Virus record (IMG/VR): IMGVR_UViG_3300021090_000636
Span: 1 to 42,982 of that record
Reading direction: 5' to 3' (one strand)
DNA from: a virus
Length of the DNA stretch: 42,982 bases
A program made the position numbers and the translations under genes. Shown one piece after another: positions 22,668 through 31,304 of this stretch (the first letter of the stretch is position 1; each line of letters starts with the position of its first letter). The notes below the pieces were generated by a model. The model saw nothing but the letters and a program-made list of their open reading frames with translations. It did not search any database and was not told where the DNA came from.

Positions 22668-23669
22668 ATGCAACTCGTTAAATTCGCGGGCAACTACGGC
22701 ACATACGAATTTCCGGCGCAGAGCAGCGAACGGGACAACTTTAAGAATCTGGTCACGGCGACAACGCGGCTCGCCGGGGTCGATGGCGGATTCGATGAGT
22801 ATGGAGACCGCCGTGCGCCGCAGCCGGTGGGGAATGTGCAGGCGGAATGGTGGCTGTTCGCGGATTTGAGCGCCAGAGAAACCACCCAGATTTTACGGGA
22901 ACAGGCGCAGGCGATGGCGGGATGGGGCAAGCAGCTATTGTTCGCCCGTCCAGACGACATTCACTATGGCAAGCGCTTTTGCAAAGCGCGATTTAACAAC
23001 CTGGATGACCCGGAGAATGCGCGGGATCAAGTCCACCAGCGGCAGAAGTTGAGTGCCAGCTTCCAGGTGAATGTCCCGGTGTGGCAGGGGAATTATGCGC
23101 CCTGCTTCCTGGACAGCGGACTCAGTATGGACGACGGCTGGCACTGCGACGGGACGATATATCTGGACGATGGTCTATTTATGGATGATGGCTATGTGCT
23201 GCCGGGCATGAAGCTGGAAGCGCAGGCGGTCAATGGTTCGACCTATACCGCTACGAATTACGGCACACATGCGGCGCGACCCGTCATCACGATTGGGGCG
23301 CGGAGCATGGGCTGGGTGATTGGTGAGGGTGTGCTGCTGGATGATACGCCACCGCTGGATTTTGGTGCGGGTGGGGTGGTGAGCGACCTTACTATCCGGC
23401 GTATAAGCTATGGCGCGGTGCAGGATGAATTCAGGTGGGCGGGGACGCTTGAACCGGGAGAAGAACTGGTCATCGACTGCACGAAAAACAGTGTGACGGT
23501 GATGGGGAATGAGGGCGATATAAGCGGATGGGCGGATTTCGAGGCGCTGCGGGGCTTCGGGTTTGTGGAGTGTCCGCCGGGCGTATCAACGTTTGAGATT
23601 TCTGGCAGCTTCGGCACGGATGACGGGGACTGCTATCTGTCTGTAGATTTCATGGACTGCTGGTACTAA
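22668..23669 (+). CDS. Distal tail protein (Dit-like)
   Basis: This is a 333-residue protein. Position directly after the tape measure, a beta-rich sequence, and the middle part (RQKLSASFQVNVPVWQGN) are typical of siphophage Dit proteins, which form the hub at the tail tip. A repetitive LDSGLSMDDGW / LDDGLFMDDGY stretch at about 145-178 is unusual and may be a small insertion. Confidence 0.65.
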   Translation: MQLVKFAGNYGTYEFPAQSSERDNFKNLVTATTRLAGVDGGFDEYGDRRAPQPVGNVQAEWWLFADLSARETTQILREQAQAMAGWGKQLLFARPDDIHYGKRFCKARFNNLDDPENARDQVHQRQKLSASFQVNVPVWQGNYAPCFLDSGLSMDDGWHCDGTIYLDDGLFMDDGYVLPGMKLEAQAVNGSTYTATNYGTHAARPVITIGARSMGWVIGEGVLLDDTPPLDFGAGGVVSDLTIRRISYGAVQDEFRWAGTLEPGEELVIDCTKNSVTVMGNEGDISGWADFEALRGFGFVECPPGVSTFEISGSFGTDDGDCYLSVDFMDCWY

Positions 23670-23683
23670 CCAGAGGAGCGAGC

Positions 23684-24826
23684 ATGTCGAACATCCACCA
23701 TACACCAGTAGCTACCGGCGCTGCTATTGCTGCCGCCGTTTGGAATGCGCCGCTGGGACAGCTTGACGCGGCTATTCAGAGCCTGCTCGCCGGGGGTTTG
23801 CCGTTTGAGCAATTGAACTACGGCGCAGAGCCGGTAACAGCACTCACAATAGCCAGCGGCGCAATTACCATAACAAAAAATCGGCATCAGGTGGATACCG
23901 AGAGCGGTGCGGCAACGGATGACCTCACGGACATCATCGGCGGGGCGGTGGGGGATATTCTGTTCCTGCGTTCGGTGTCCTCTGCGCGTGTGCCGACGGT
24001 CAAACACAATATCAGCAAGATATTTCTGTCGTCACGGCAGGATGTGGCTCTGGATGACCCGCTGATGGTGCTGACGCTGGTGTGTCTTACGCCGACGCTG
24101 TGGGCGCAGACGGATACGCCAATGGCGCTGGCACTCTCGACCTACAACAGCCTGAAGCTGCCGCGTGACCTGGCAGTTCAGCCGGGCTGGAATGCCCGCA
24201 ACCAAATCGTGGTCAAGGCTGCCGCCGCGACGGTAGCAGTACAGGGCATCGCCTCGGTGGCGTTATCGGGGACACCTACCGCCAGCAACGATACCGACTC
24301 CGCCTATATCAATTTACTGTCAGCGGCGGGCGCGGGCAGCATCGCCGGGTTTATAAGCGCGACGTTCAACCATACGCGGCGGTCACACAATCCGAAGCTC
24401 GATATCATCTTTCGTACCGGCGCGGCGGCGGACATTGCCAATATCCGCTTCTGGATTGGGCTGAACAGCGCAGCCATCACCAACGTCGATTCGCTGGTCG
24501 GGGTGGCATCCTTCGCGGGCTTCCGCTTTTCGTCAGTCGTGGGTGATGCGGGCTTTGTGCCGGTGTGCTGTGACAATGCAGTGCAGAACGTCGGCAGTAT
24601 GGTCAGCGGAGGGACGATTACCGCCACCACGCGCTACCTGCTGTCGCTGGAAGTGAACGACAGTGCCGGGACGGTGACATTCCGCGTCAACAATGGCACG
24701 CCGTCAGTGTTGAGCGCCAATCTTCCGGCAGCCGCGACAGACCTGGGCTTCGTGATGTATCTTATCACTGTCCCCGCTGTTGCCAAGAATTTCAAATTCA
24801 GCCGGCTGGCGATTGATTACGATTAG
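23684..24826 (+). CDS. Tail-tip or fibre protein with lectin-like C-terminus
   Basis: This is a 380-residue, alanine- and threonine-rich protein of beta structure. The last 200 residues (LLSAAGAGSIAGFISATFNH through FSRLAIDYD) have the look of a concanavalin-like sandwich, with R/F-rich strands and a YLLSLEVNDSAGTVTFRVNNG stretch. This fold is common in carbohydrate-binding phage tail proteins. It probably has a host-recognition role. No exact family is recognised. Confidence 0.6.
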   Translation: MSNIHHTPVATGAAIAAAVWNAPLGQLDAAIQSLLAGGLPFEQLNYGAEPVTALTIASGAITITKNRHQVDTESGAATDDLTDIIGGAVGDILFLRSVSSARVPTVKHNISKIFLSSRQDVALDDPLMVLTLVCLTPTLWAQTDTPMALALSTYNSLKLPRDLAVQPGWNARNQIVVKAAAATVAVQGIASVALSGTPTASNDTDSAYINLLSAAGAGSIAGFISATFNHTRRSHNPKLDIIFRTGAAADIANIRFWIGLNSAAITNVDSLVGVASFAGFRFSSVVGDAGFVPVCCDNAVQNVGSMVSGGTITATTRYLLSLEVNDSAGTVTFRVNNGTPSVLSANLPAAATDLGFVMYLITVPAVAKNFKFSRLAIDYD

Positions 24827-24834
24827 AGGTCAAC

Positions 24835-25458
24835 ATGGTTTTTACGCCATTCACAGAGGGTGAAGTCGGCAACCCGGCGACGTTTAACGCGAGATTGCAG
24901 GAAATCGCGGATTATATTGACGCGCTAGGGGAAAGTCTGCTGCCGGTGATTGTTCCCTGGACGACACTGGCTGACCCGGCGGCGTTGATTACGCTGACGG
25001 GCATTTCGCAGTTGTTCACGTCGCTGAAGCTGGTGGCGCTGCTGCGCACCGACCAGGTGGCGACAAAATCGACGCTGATACTGCGCCTGAATAACGACAG
25101 CACCGAGGCTAATTATTACGCCTATCAGGTGCAGGCAGCCGCAGCTGTGGCACTCAGCACGCAGTCGGGCAGCGGTACAGCCGGGTTTGATATGAAGGAT
25201 ATGTGTACCGCCGCCAGCGCCCCGGCGAATGTCTACGGACTGGTGGTGGTTGAACTGCCCGGATATATCCTGACCACGACTAAAGGCATGTTGTATTCAG
25301 GCTACTGCCAGGGCAGCCTGGTGACGACGACGGAATATGAATATCACACCGGCGGCGGCAATTATCTGGGGGCGAGTCCTGTCAGCCGGATTGACCTGAT
25401 ACCGGGGTCGGGCAGTTTTGTGGCTGGCAGCCAGTATGCGCTGTATGGGGTGCTATGA
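24835..25458 (+). CDS. Tail-tip adhesin-like protein, paralog 1
   Basis: This is a 207-residue beta-rich protein. The C-terminal pattern NYLGASPVSRIDLIPGSGSF followed by SQYALYGVL recurs in the next protein, as does the N-terminal PATFNARLQEI / LNQRLTEL pattern. The strong similarity in plan indicates tandem duplication. It is probably a receptor-binding or fibre module. Confidence 0.6.
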   Translation: MVFTPFTEGEVGNPATFNARLQEIADYIDALGESLLPVIVPWTTLADPAALITLTGISQLFTSLKLVALLRTDQVATKSTLILRLNNDSTEANYYAYQVQAAAAVALSTQSGSGTAGFDMKDMCTAASAPANVYGLVVVELPGYILTTTKGMLYSGYCQGSLVTTTEYEYHTGGGNYLGASPVSRIDLIPGSGSFVAGSQYALYGVL

Positions 25459-26012
25459 GCTTCTCGCCGATTGTACGGACTGACAAACTGCGGGCGGCGG
25501 TACTCAACCAGCGCCTGACGGAACTGGTGGCAGCGGCAGCGTCCGCTCTGGCGCTGGTGCCGATTTTACCCTGGACAGCGTTTGACGGTCTGACTGCCAG
25601 TGCTGCCATAAACAACATTCCACAAAGCTACAGGGCGTTATTGTTACGGACGCAGTTAGGAGCGGCGGGTGTATCGAGCGTGCCGGTGACGCTGAATGCA
25701 GACGGGGGGGCAAACTATCATTACAACGATGTTAACGCACTTACGACCCCCAGTGTCCAGGTCGGCGTTACCAGCTTCGGCATCCATTGCAATTCAACCG
25801 GAGTCTATCTCGGTGTCACCGACACCTGGATTTTCAATTACACCGGCACGGTCAAATTTATCCTGCATGGCAAGTTCCGCGTCACCAGCGGAACCCGGCG
25901 GGATTTGGGCGGGATTTATATCGGGGCGAGTCCGGTGACCAGCCTGGAAATTACCGGCGGCGCTGATTTTATCGACAGCAGCAGCTATGCGCTGTATGGA
26001 TTGAGAGGGTAA
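25455..26012 (+). CDS. Tail-tip adhesin-like protein, paralog 2
   Basis: This is a 185-residue protein overlapping paralog 1 by 4 nt (ATGA). It ends GGIYIGASPVTSLEITGGAD and SSYALYGLRG, parallel to paralog 1. The middle has diverged strongly, as expected for receptor-contact surfaces. Confidence 0.6.
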   Translation: MSFSPIVRTDKLRAAVLNQRLTELVAAAASALALVPILPWTAFDGLTASAAINNIPQSYRALLLRTQLGAAGVSSVPVTLNADGGANYHYNDVNALTTPSVQVGVTSFGIHCNSTGVYLGVTDTWIFNYTGTVKFILHGKFRVTSGTRRDLGGIYIGASPVTSLEITGGADFIDSSSYALYGLRG

Positions 26013-26013
26013 C

Positions 26014-26340
26014 GTGCGGAAAATCGTGCATGACCTGGTGACTCAACAGGTTACAGTTGTTGAGATGAGCGCGGCAGAAATCGCTGATATTCAGGCGGTG
26101 CAGGCGGCAATGGCGGCGCGGGAACTGCTGCCGAAGCCGGGCAGTGATTTGCTGGCACAGGCGGAAGATGCAACTACGATTGCCGGGCTGCGGGCGGTGG
26201 TGGTGGAGATGATTACACGAGTGTATGGATTGCAGGAACAAACCCCACCCCCTGCCCCCCCCCGAATTCAGGGAGGGGAGCAAGCGCCGGAGACAGACCT
26301 ATCCCCCCTCAGTCCCCCCGCTGCGCAGGGGGAAGAATGA
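26014..26340 (+). CDS. Small tail protein with repeat-derived C-terminus
   Basis: This is a 108-residue protein read from a GTG start. Residues 1-75 are a normal helical sequence (VRKIVHDLVTQQVTVVEMSA). Residues 76-108 are encoded by two C-rich repeats in a row (TPPPAPPRIQGGE, then LSPLSPPAAQGEE) up to the stop. It overlaps the next gene by 4 nt, and the last repeat supplies GGGGGAAGA right before that gene's ATG. Function unknown. Confidence 0.55.
   Translation: MRKIVHDLVTQQVTVVEMSAAEIADIQAVQAAMAARELLPKPGSDLLAQAEDATTIAGLRAVVVEMITRVYGLQEQTPPPAPPRIQGGEQAPETDLSPLSPPAAQGEE
26240..26333. repeat. Two adjacent C-rich repeats forming a gene's 3' end
   Basis: Copy 1 is CCCCACCCCCTGCC with CCCCCGAATTCAGGGAGGGG (26240-26280). 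Copy 2 is the CCCCCCTCAGT / CCCCCGCTGCGCAGGGGG type (26302-26333). Both are in frame. Confidence 0.85.
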
Positions 26341-28094
26341 ATCGACTGTGGGCGGTTGTGACCGATGCCAGCGGGAACATCCTCGGTGATGGTCCGGTGG
26401 ATTTGACGGGCGCGACGATAACGCGGCTGCTGGATGGCGCGGGCAGCGTCAAAGTCACTATCCCCGGCAACGACCCGCGCGCCCGCAGTCTGCTGCTGGC
26501 ATTACGCCGGGTCAACGTCTACCAACAGATGGGCAGTGCTGCGCCGCGCCTGGTGGCATCCGGTATCATCACGAACCGGGGCAAAAACGAAAAACCGTCC
26601 GGGCGAACGCTGGACATCGACGGGGTTGACCTGCTGCAAGAACTCAAAAATACGAATACGCTGCTGGCGCGGGCCTATGATAACGTGGCGCTGGCGACGG
26701 TGGTCAGTTCGCTGGCGGCGTTATCCGGCTGGACGGCGGCGACGGAAACCAGCAGCCTGATTATTGCCGCCCGCTACGACGGGGCGAGCGTGCTGGGCGC
26801 GCTGCAAACACTGGTGAAAAATAACGGGCTGCACCTGCGCCTGGGCGCGTCCGGACGGCTGGTGGAAGCGGGCGCATTCGGGCAGTCCACCGGCTTAACG
26901 CTGACGAACATTGACAGCGCAACCGCCGATGATGACGGCATGGCGGTCATCGAGAGTTTTTCGATGGTCGAACAGTCGGAGAAAATCTTTAACTGGCTGC
27001 TGCCCATCGGGAGCGGTGAAGGCGAGGCGGCGGTGACGCTGCAACGTTCGACGCGCAGCTTCGTGCAGTCGGCAGTCGGCGCGGACGGGCGCACGATTTA
27101 TTACGTGTCCGATGCCGACAGTATTGCCGCTTACGGGATGATTCAGAAGACGGGGCAGTACAAGGACATCGCGCCGCTGAGCAACTCGACGGCTTCGAAG
27201 GTGGATGCGGCGAACACACTGGCCGATGCCGCGTATGCCGATTTGTATCGCAACAGCCAGCCGCAGGTGACATATGCCTGCACGCTCAGGAAGTGCGCAA
27301 TCACGCTGCGCCCCGGAGACCGCGTGCGGGTCATGTACAATCCGCCGCGACGGGATGACGGCACAGAATTCGATGATCGGGTGGATGATGAGTTTTATAT
27401 CACCAAAGTCACCGAACGTCTCACGCCGGATGCCAGCGTGGTCAGCCTGGAAATTAGCAACCTGAACAAACGCCGCCAGGATGCCGGGTCGACGTTGATG
27501 GAAGCGGTGGAGCGCATCGAGCAGCGCAACTATAAGCCGAGCCGGATTCAGCAGACGCTGGTCTTCCACTACAAAGACCATTACGATGTGTTTAGCAATT
27601 CAACGTCCATCTGGGAGATTCCCATTACGACGGACATCTCCGAGATTATCAATGTCAAACTGCGCGTCCGACTGATTCTGGCATCGGCAACGCTGGCGTT
27701 TGACCTGACGGGCGGCACGTTCTGGGCCTGGTTTCAATTTCAGCGCTCGCTGCGTTATGCCAAGTGCACAATAGACATCGGCTACATGAACCAGCCGACT
27801 TATGGACCGATTATTGAGCGCAATCTGGTGACGGCAGCCGGTGACTACAGCATCGGCTATTACAACGAATTTGACGTGACGAGCGATTTTATCAACAGTG
27901 CGGGCGGGCTGTACAACACGCATATGGTGAAGTTTACCGGCGTGGTGGAAAGCCTGGGGGTGACGGACTTTATTCGGGTGCCGGGCATTACCCCGATCCG
28001 GCTGGTGCCGCCCACGCCGCAGAATTATGCTACCGGGGACGTGGCGGCAGATTTAATTATCACGGCGATTGTGCAGTCGATTGCTCCGGCGTAA
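26337..28094 (+). CDS. Tail baseplate/tip protein (Gp37-like)
   Basis: This is a 585-residue protein, the largest tail-tip gene. Residues 1-390 match the general plan of siphovirus Gp37-like (Tal-type) proteins: an opening VDLTGATITRLLDGAGSVKV, SGIITNRGKNEKPSGRTLDI, and YACTLRKCAITLRPGDRVRV near residue 310. The last 180 residues are a separate beta-rich domain, possibly host-binding. Tail-associated proteins of this place often open the cell envelope, but no hydrolase motif is seen. Confidence 0.65.
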   Translation: MNRLWAVVTDASGNILGDGPVDLTGATITRLLDGAGSVKVTIPGNDPRARSLLLALRRVNVYQQMGSAAPRLVASGIITNRGKNEKPSGRTLDIDGVDLLQELKNTNTLLARAYDNVALATVVSSLAALSGWTAATETSSLIIAARYDGASVLGALQTLVKNNGLHLRLGASGRLVEAGAFGQSTGLTLTNIDSATADDDGMAVIESFSMVEQSEKIFNWLLPIGSGEGEAAVTLQRSTRSFVQSAVGADGRTIYYVSDADSIAAYGMIQKTGQYKDIAPLSNSTASKVDAANTLADAAYADLYRNSQPQVTYACTLRKCAITLRPGDRVRVMYNPPRRDDGTEFDDRVDDEFYITKVTERLTPDASVVSLEISNLNKRRQDAGSTLMEAVERIEQRNYKPSRIQQTLVFHYKDHYDVFSNSTSIWEIPITTDISEIINVKLRVRLILASATLAFDLTGGTFWAWFQFQRSLRYAKCTIDIGYMNQPTYGPIIERNLVTAAGDYSIGYYNEFDVTSDFINSAGGLYNTHMVKFTGVVESLGVTDFIRVPGITPIRLVPPTPQNYATGDVAADLIITAIVQSIAPA

Positions 28095-28152
28095 TTTGAT
28101 AATCACCTTTCTGTAAAGCGGCGTGGATGATACTGACGATGAAGAGGACCGG

Positions 28153-28770
28153 ATGACAATGCCAGCGCCGCAGCCGACATGGGACGATGTCAATTCGGTT
28201 GAAGCCCATCTGCGCGATTATGTGCGGGGTGAGATTGAACGGGAACGCGCGGCACGCCAGGCGGAGATGGCGGCGATCCGGCGCGACGTGGATACCATGC
28301 GTGAGACGGGTCGCCAGATTACGGCGACGGTCAATATGATCGACGGCAAGCTGATGGTGTGGGGGTCGCTGATGGATGTGGCGCAGCAGGGATTCAGAGA
28401 CAACCAGCGACGGATGAATGGCATCGAGCAGGATGTGCTGCTGGTAGAGACCAGCCAGGCGGCGCAGGTATCCGACAACAATCGATTGAACGATGCGATT
28501 TACGGCAATGCGCTGCAAAAGGACGCGCCGGAAAGTATCTTTGGGATTTTGAAACGGGTGCGGGACGGACAGGCTGGCATGATTCAGGTGCAGCAGCAGC
28601 AGGCTGTCTGGATACAGCAGGAAATTATCCGCCGGACCAACCGCCGCAAGATGCTGTGGCGGCTGGTGGAACTGGCGGGGGGCAACTGGAAGAATCTGGT
28701 CATCTGGGCGGGCGGCTTTATGGCGATACTCGCCGCGCTGCTGAGTTTTCTAACAGGGAGCAAACCATGA
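28153..28770 (+). CDS. Coiled-coil protein with C-terminal membrane anchor
   Basis: This is a 205-residue protein. Residues 20-160 are charged helices (RGEIERERAARQAEMAAIRR). Residues 178-200 form one membrane segment (LVIWAGGFMAILAALLSFLTG). The build resembles XhlA-type haemolysin/lysis proteins and tail-end membrane proteins. The start is ATG 28153 after GAAGAGGACCGG. A GTG at 28123 is possible. It overlaps the next gene by 4 nt and lies just after the tail genes, so a lysis role is plausible but unproven. Confidence 0.55.
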   Translation: MTMPAPQPTWDDVNSVEAHLRDYVRGEIERERAARQAEMAAIRRDVDTMRETGRQITATVNMIDGKLMVWGSLMDVAQQGFRDNQRRMNGIEQDVLLVETSQAAQVSDNNRLNDAIYGNALQKDAPESIFGILKRVRDGQAGMIQVQQQQAVWIQQEIIRRTNRRKMLWRLVELAGGNWKNLVIWAGGFMAILAALLSFLTGSKP

Positions 28771-29246
28771 ACGGCGATCACGTATTTTTTCTGATTCTGT
28801 CCTCGCTAATCGGGGCGGTCATCGTGACCATCCAGGCGCTGCGCAGTAATTCGGGCGCATTGAAAACGCTGGTGGGTGTGGTTGAGCATATTACGGCGGA
28901 TAAGCCGCTGATGAGTGTGCTGGAGGACGCGGCGAATACGATTGATCCAGACCTGCGCAAGAAGATGCTGGCGCTGCTGGATTTCATCAATCCGAATACG
29001 GCGACGCAATGGGGCGATCTGGCACAGGATGTCAAGGATTGGATTAAGGAAGTCTTCGACGGGGTGCCGCTGGCGGATAAGCCGCTGATGGTGATACCAC
29101 CGGCTGTCAATGTGACCTTCATGACTGGTGCGGGGACAGATACAAGCGCGCTGCCAGGAACGACACCCAACCTCACCCCCAACTCCTCTCCAATCGGAGA
29201 GGGGAGTATTCCACCAGTAATGGATACTGCCGGGCTGCCGGGATAA
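28767..29246 (+). CDS. Membrane protein, possible holin
   Basis: This is a 159-residue protein with one N-terminal membrane segment (VFFLILSSLIGAVIVTIQAL, residues 6-25). A soluble, mostly helical domain follows, then a tail containing an in-frame C-rich repeat (LTPNSSPIGEGS). Coupled to the anchored coiled-coil gene and last of the rightward late genes. Holin is a guess from position. A single N-terminal span is also seen in other phage membrane proteins. Confidence 0.5.
   Translation: MNGDHVFFLILSSLIGAVIVTIQALRSNSGALKTLVGVVEHITADKPLMSVLEDAANTIDPDLRKKMLALLDFINPNTATQWGDLAQDVKDWIKEVFDGVPLADKPLMVIPPAVNVTFMTGAGTDTSALPGTTPNLTPNSSPIGEGSIPPVMDTAGLPG
29165..29206. repeat. C-rich palindromic repeat inside the membrane protein gene
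   Basis: CCTCACCCCCAACTCC is followed by CCTCTCCAATCGGAGAGG, in frame near the 3' end. Confidence 0.8.
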
Positions 29247-29251
29247 CTGAT

Positions 29252-29295
29252 ATTCTGCCAGGCGTGAAGAGGGCGCTCGACGCGCCCCTGTTTTA
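29252..29295. terminator. Terminator between converging genes
   Basis: GGGCGC-TCGAC-GCGCCC (29271-29287) is followed by CTGTTTTATT. ATTCTGCCAG (29252-29261) precedes it. It ends the rightward late transcript and lies next to the stop of the leftward exported-protein gene. Confidence 0.65.
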
Positions 29296-29919
29296 TTATT
29301 TTGCGGGCGCTACGAGTTCGAATCTCAGTGACCAGGGCTTGTCTGCTAGCCCGATTTTCACCAGGGCTGTACAGATGTCTTTTGTCGTGAAGACGTTTTG
29401 CGCACCCGTCTTAAATTCCCCGGTAAAACCCCCGTTGTACAGCAGCATCGTCGTAAACTGATCGCAATCACCGCTAATGACTTCGAATGTAATTTGCCCA
29501 TAGCCTGCGGTGGTGTAGGTAGATTTCCAGATACCATCGGCAAAAATTAGCGGTCCCAAAACAGGCTGCTGACCATCCTGTTCATTATTGAATGCCATTC
29601 CCTGGCATTGCGAATCGATAACGCTGAAAGCAAACCGCGACTGCCGCAGGAGATCAAGCCATTTAACAACGTCACCGGTGGCGGCTGCATCAGCGATGGC
29701 TTTGCTCTGCTCGTCCAGCGAGGTCTGATACTGCTGCATCAAGGCGGCATCACATTTCAAAGTGGTGACATCCTGCGCGGAAACTCGTGACAACAGAAGT
29801 GCAGCGCCGATGAGAATCATGACGATGAAAATGGCGATGCGAACGGGAAGCGGGAACGGCTTCGGTGTGGCGGTATATTGACGATGCGCCCAACGGCGGA
29901 CATTCGATTTGTTAAACAT
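29296..29919 (-). CDS. Exported or membrane-anchored protein, probable moron
   Basis: This is a 207-residue leftward protein. A basic N-terminus (KSNVRRWAHRQY) is followed by a hydrophobic segment (IAIFIVMILIGAALLLSRVSA, about 29-49), then a soluble domain with paired cysteines (LKCDAAL, DSQCQG, SGDCDQF, KDICTA). It is probably outside the cell membrane. The RBS GGGGGAAA resembles that of the other leftward exported gene. Its orientation and place beside the integration genes suggest expression during lysogeny. Function unknown. Confidence 0.65.
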   Translation of the reverse strand: MFNKSNVRRWAHRQYTATPKPFPLPVRIAIFIVMILIGAALLLSRVSAQDVTTLKCDAALMQQYQTSLDEQSKAIADAAATGDVVKWLDLLRQSRFAFSVIDSQCQGMAFNNEQDGQQPVLGPLIFADGIWKSTYTTAGYGQITFEVISGDCDQFTTMLLYNGGFTGEFKTGAQNVFTTKDICTALVKIGLADKPWSLRFELVAPAK

Positions 29920-29994
29920 GATATTTCCCCCGAAATAAAGAGACGGTAATGCCAGCGTATCACAGATAGTTCTTACAAAGCAACTTACATAATT

Positions 29995-30020
29995 AAAAAG
30001 GGCGTGTCACCGACACGCCC
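29995..30020 (-). terminator. Terminator of recombinase 1
   Basis: Read leftward: GGGCGTGTC-GGT-GACACGCCC followed by TTTTT. This is a GGGC...GCCCCTACA repeat copy serving as an intrinsic terminator. Confidence 0.75.
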
Positions 30021-30034
30021 CTACAAATTGCGCT

Positions 30035-30058
30035 ATACACCGACAATTGTCGGTGTAT
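30035..30058. promoter_or_regulatory. 24-bp perfect palindrome
   Basis: A perfect inverted repeat with half-site ATACACCGACAA begins 4 bp after the recombinase 1 stop. It could be part of a double terminator or a dimer binding site. Confidence 0.55.
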
Positions 30059-30061
30059 CGA

Positions 30062-31216
30062 TTAACCGAAGCTGACGTAGGTGGAGAGTGAGCGCTGGTG
30101 ATAGTTGGGTTTTTTGCCGACATAACGCATGGTCACGGCTGCGTCTTTGTGGCGCAGCAAATCTTGAATATCGCTGATAGGCATCCCGGCATCGTAGGCA
30201 ATGGCGGCGGCGGTGCGGCGGGTGTCATGCGCGGCGATACCGGCATGGCGGGCGATAATATCCCGGATGCCCTGGTGCGATACACCATGCGCGGGATTGT
30301 GCCGTCCGATTCTGAAATGGAATTTGTTGCGGTGCAGGGGCTGCCAAACCGGGACTGCCCCAATGATAAGCCGGGGGTCAACATCCCCACTTTTTCCCAC
30401 GCCAGCCCCCACTTCTCCGCCACGAAACCCCACCCCCGACCCCTCCCCGCAAGCAGGGAGGGGGGCGTATCCCCCCTCAGTCCCCCCGCTACGCAGGGGG
30501 AGGTTATAAGCCTCAACATATGCCATCAAATCGGCGTGGGCAGTGCAGGAAATCGGCACAGGGTCGGTGTTAGAGCGCTTGCCCCGGACGGTGAGCAGGT
30601 AGCTCTCGCCGTCGCCTGATGGTGTGATGCTGTCGAGACTGATGCGGGCGATTTCTGCCAGGCGCAGACCGGTGCTAAAGGCGATGTGCAGCAGGGCATA
30701 ATCGCGCATTCCGGCGATGGTGCTGCGGTCAATCTTTCGCAATACCGCGTTGACCTGATTAATGCTGAGACGGATGAATTCAGGTCTCCACAATGGGGCG
30801 ATATTGCTGGTGGTCTCCGGCTTCGGGGTGGGGAGCGCGGCTGCCTGGCGGATGGATTCGCGGCAGTCGGAAATGAAATCGCGTTCCGTGCCGGTGTAGC
30901 CGGGCAGGTGCTGGTCTGCCAGACGCTTGAGGTAATGACGGACCGGTGCCAGATATTTACTGGCGATGGTGGATGACTTCAACTGCTTCTGCACGAGATG
31001 GGCAACGAAGCGCCGGAGCATGTCGGGCGTGGGAAGCTCGTCCTGAATCCAGTCGAAAAAATATTCCATGCCTGCCCGGTAGACGCGGCTGGTATGCTTT
31101 TCCTCGGTACGTGACGACGGCAGCGCGGCGATATGGGCGGCGACGCTCGCCACCGCATCGCGCCGGTTGAAGTATTGCAGCCACAGGTTGCTTTGAGGTA
31201 TAGTGATAGCGTGCAT
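30062..31216 (-). CDS. Tyrosine recombinase 1
   Basis: This is a 384-residue protein. The catalytic set is seen: R185 (TGLRLAEIA), K213 (VRGKRS), H330-x-x-R333 (AHDTRRTAA), H356 (LLRHKD) and Y365 (MRYV). An N-terminal SAM-like core-binding domain lies at about 15-115. Between K213 and H330 there is an insert from two C-rich repeats (about residues 238-275), still in frame, enlarging a region that is normally short. The protein may still fold, but activity is uncertain. It is divergent from the second recombinase. Confidence 0.85.
   Translation of the reverse strand: MHAITIPQSNLWLQYFNRRDAVASVAAHIAALPSSRTEEKHTSRVYRAGMEYFFDWIQDELPTPDMLRRFVAHLVQKQLKSSTIASKYLAPVRHYLKRLADQHLPGYTGTERDFISDCRESIRQAAALPTPKPETTSNIAPLWRPEFIRLSINQVNAVLRKIDRSTIAGMRDYALLHIAFSTGLRLAEIARISLDSITPSGDGESYLLTVRGKRSNTDPVPISCTAHADLMAYVEAYNLPLRSGGTEGGYAPLPACGEGSGVGFRGGEVGAGVGKSGDVDPRLIIGAVPVWQPLHRNKFHFRIGRHNPAHGVSHQGIRDIIARHAGIAAHDTRRTAAAIAYDAGMPISDIQDLLRHKDAAVTMRYVGKKPNYHQRSLSTYVSFG
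30426..30503. repeat. Two C-rich repeats inside recombinase 1
   Basis: One copy of each sub-type, side by side: CCCCTCCCCGCAAGCAGGGAG and TCCCCCCGCTACGCAGGGGGA. The gene stays open. Confidence 0.85.
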
Positions 31217-31246
31217 TGGTACAGCCTCCCGGTTGTGCTAATTTGG

Positions 31247-31301
31247 TTTCTGCCAGGCTTCCCCGGCGGACGCAAGCCCCCTGTTCGATGCAGGGGTTTT
31301 T
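31247..31301. other. TTTCTGCCAG repeat with following hairpin
   Basis: TTTCTGCCAG (31247-31256) is followed by a hairpin CCCCTG/CAGGGG with TTTTT (31278-31301). The T tract would end rightward transcripts. It lies in the leader of the leftward recombinase 1. Confidence 0.55.
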
Positions 31302-31304
31302 GCG

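Noticed and set aside
30098-30619. Open frame on the plus strand inside recombinase 1
   Set aside because: It is antisense to a gene with complete catalytic motifs and carries only repeat-derived and low-complexity sequence.
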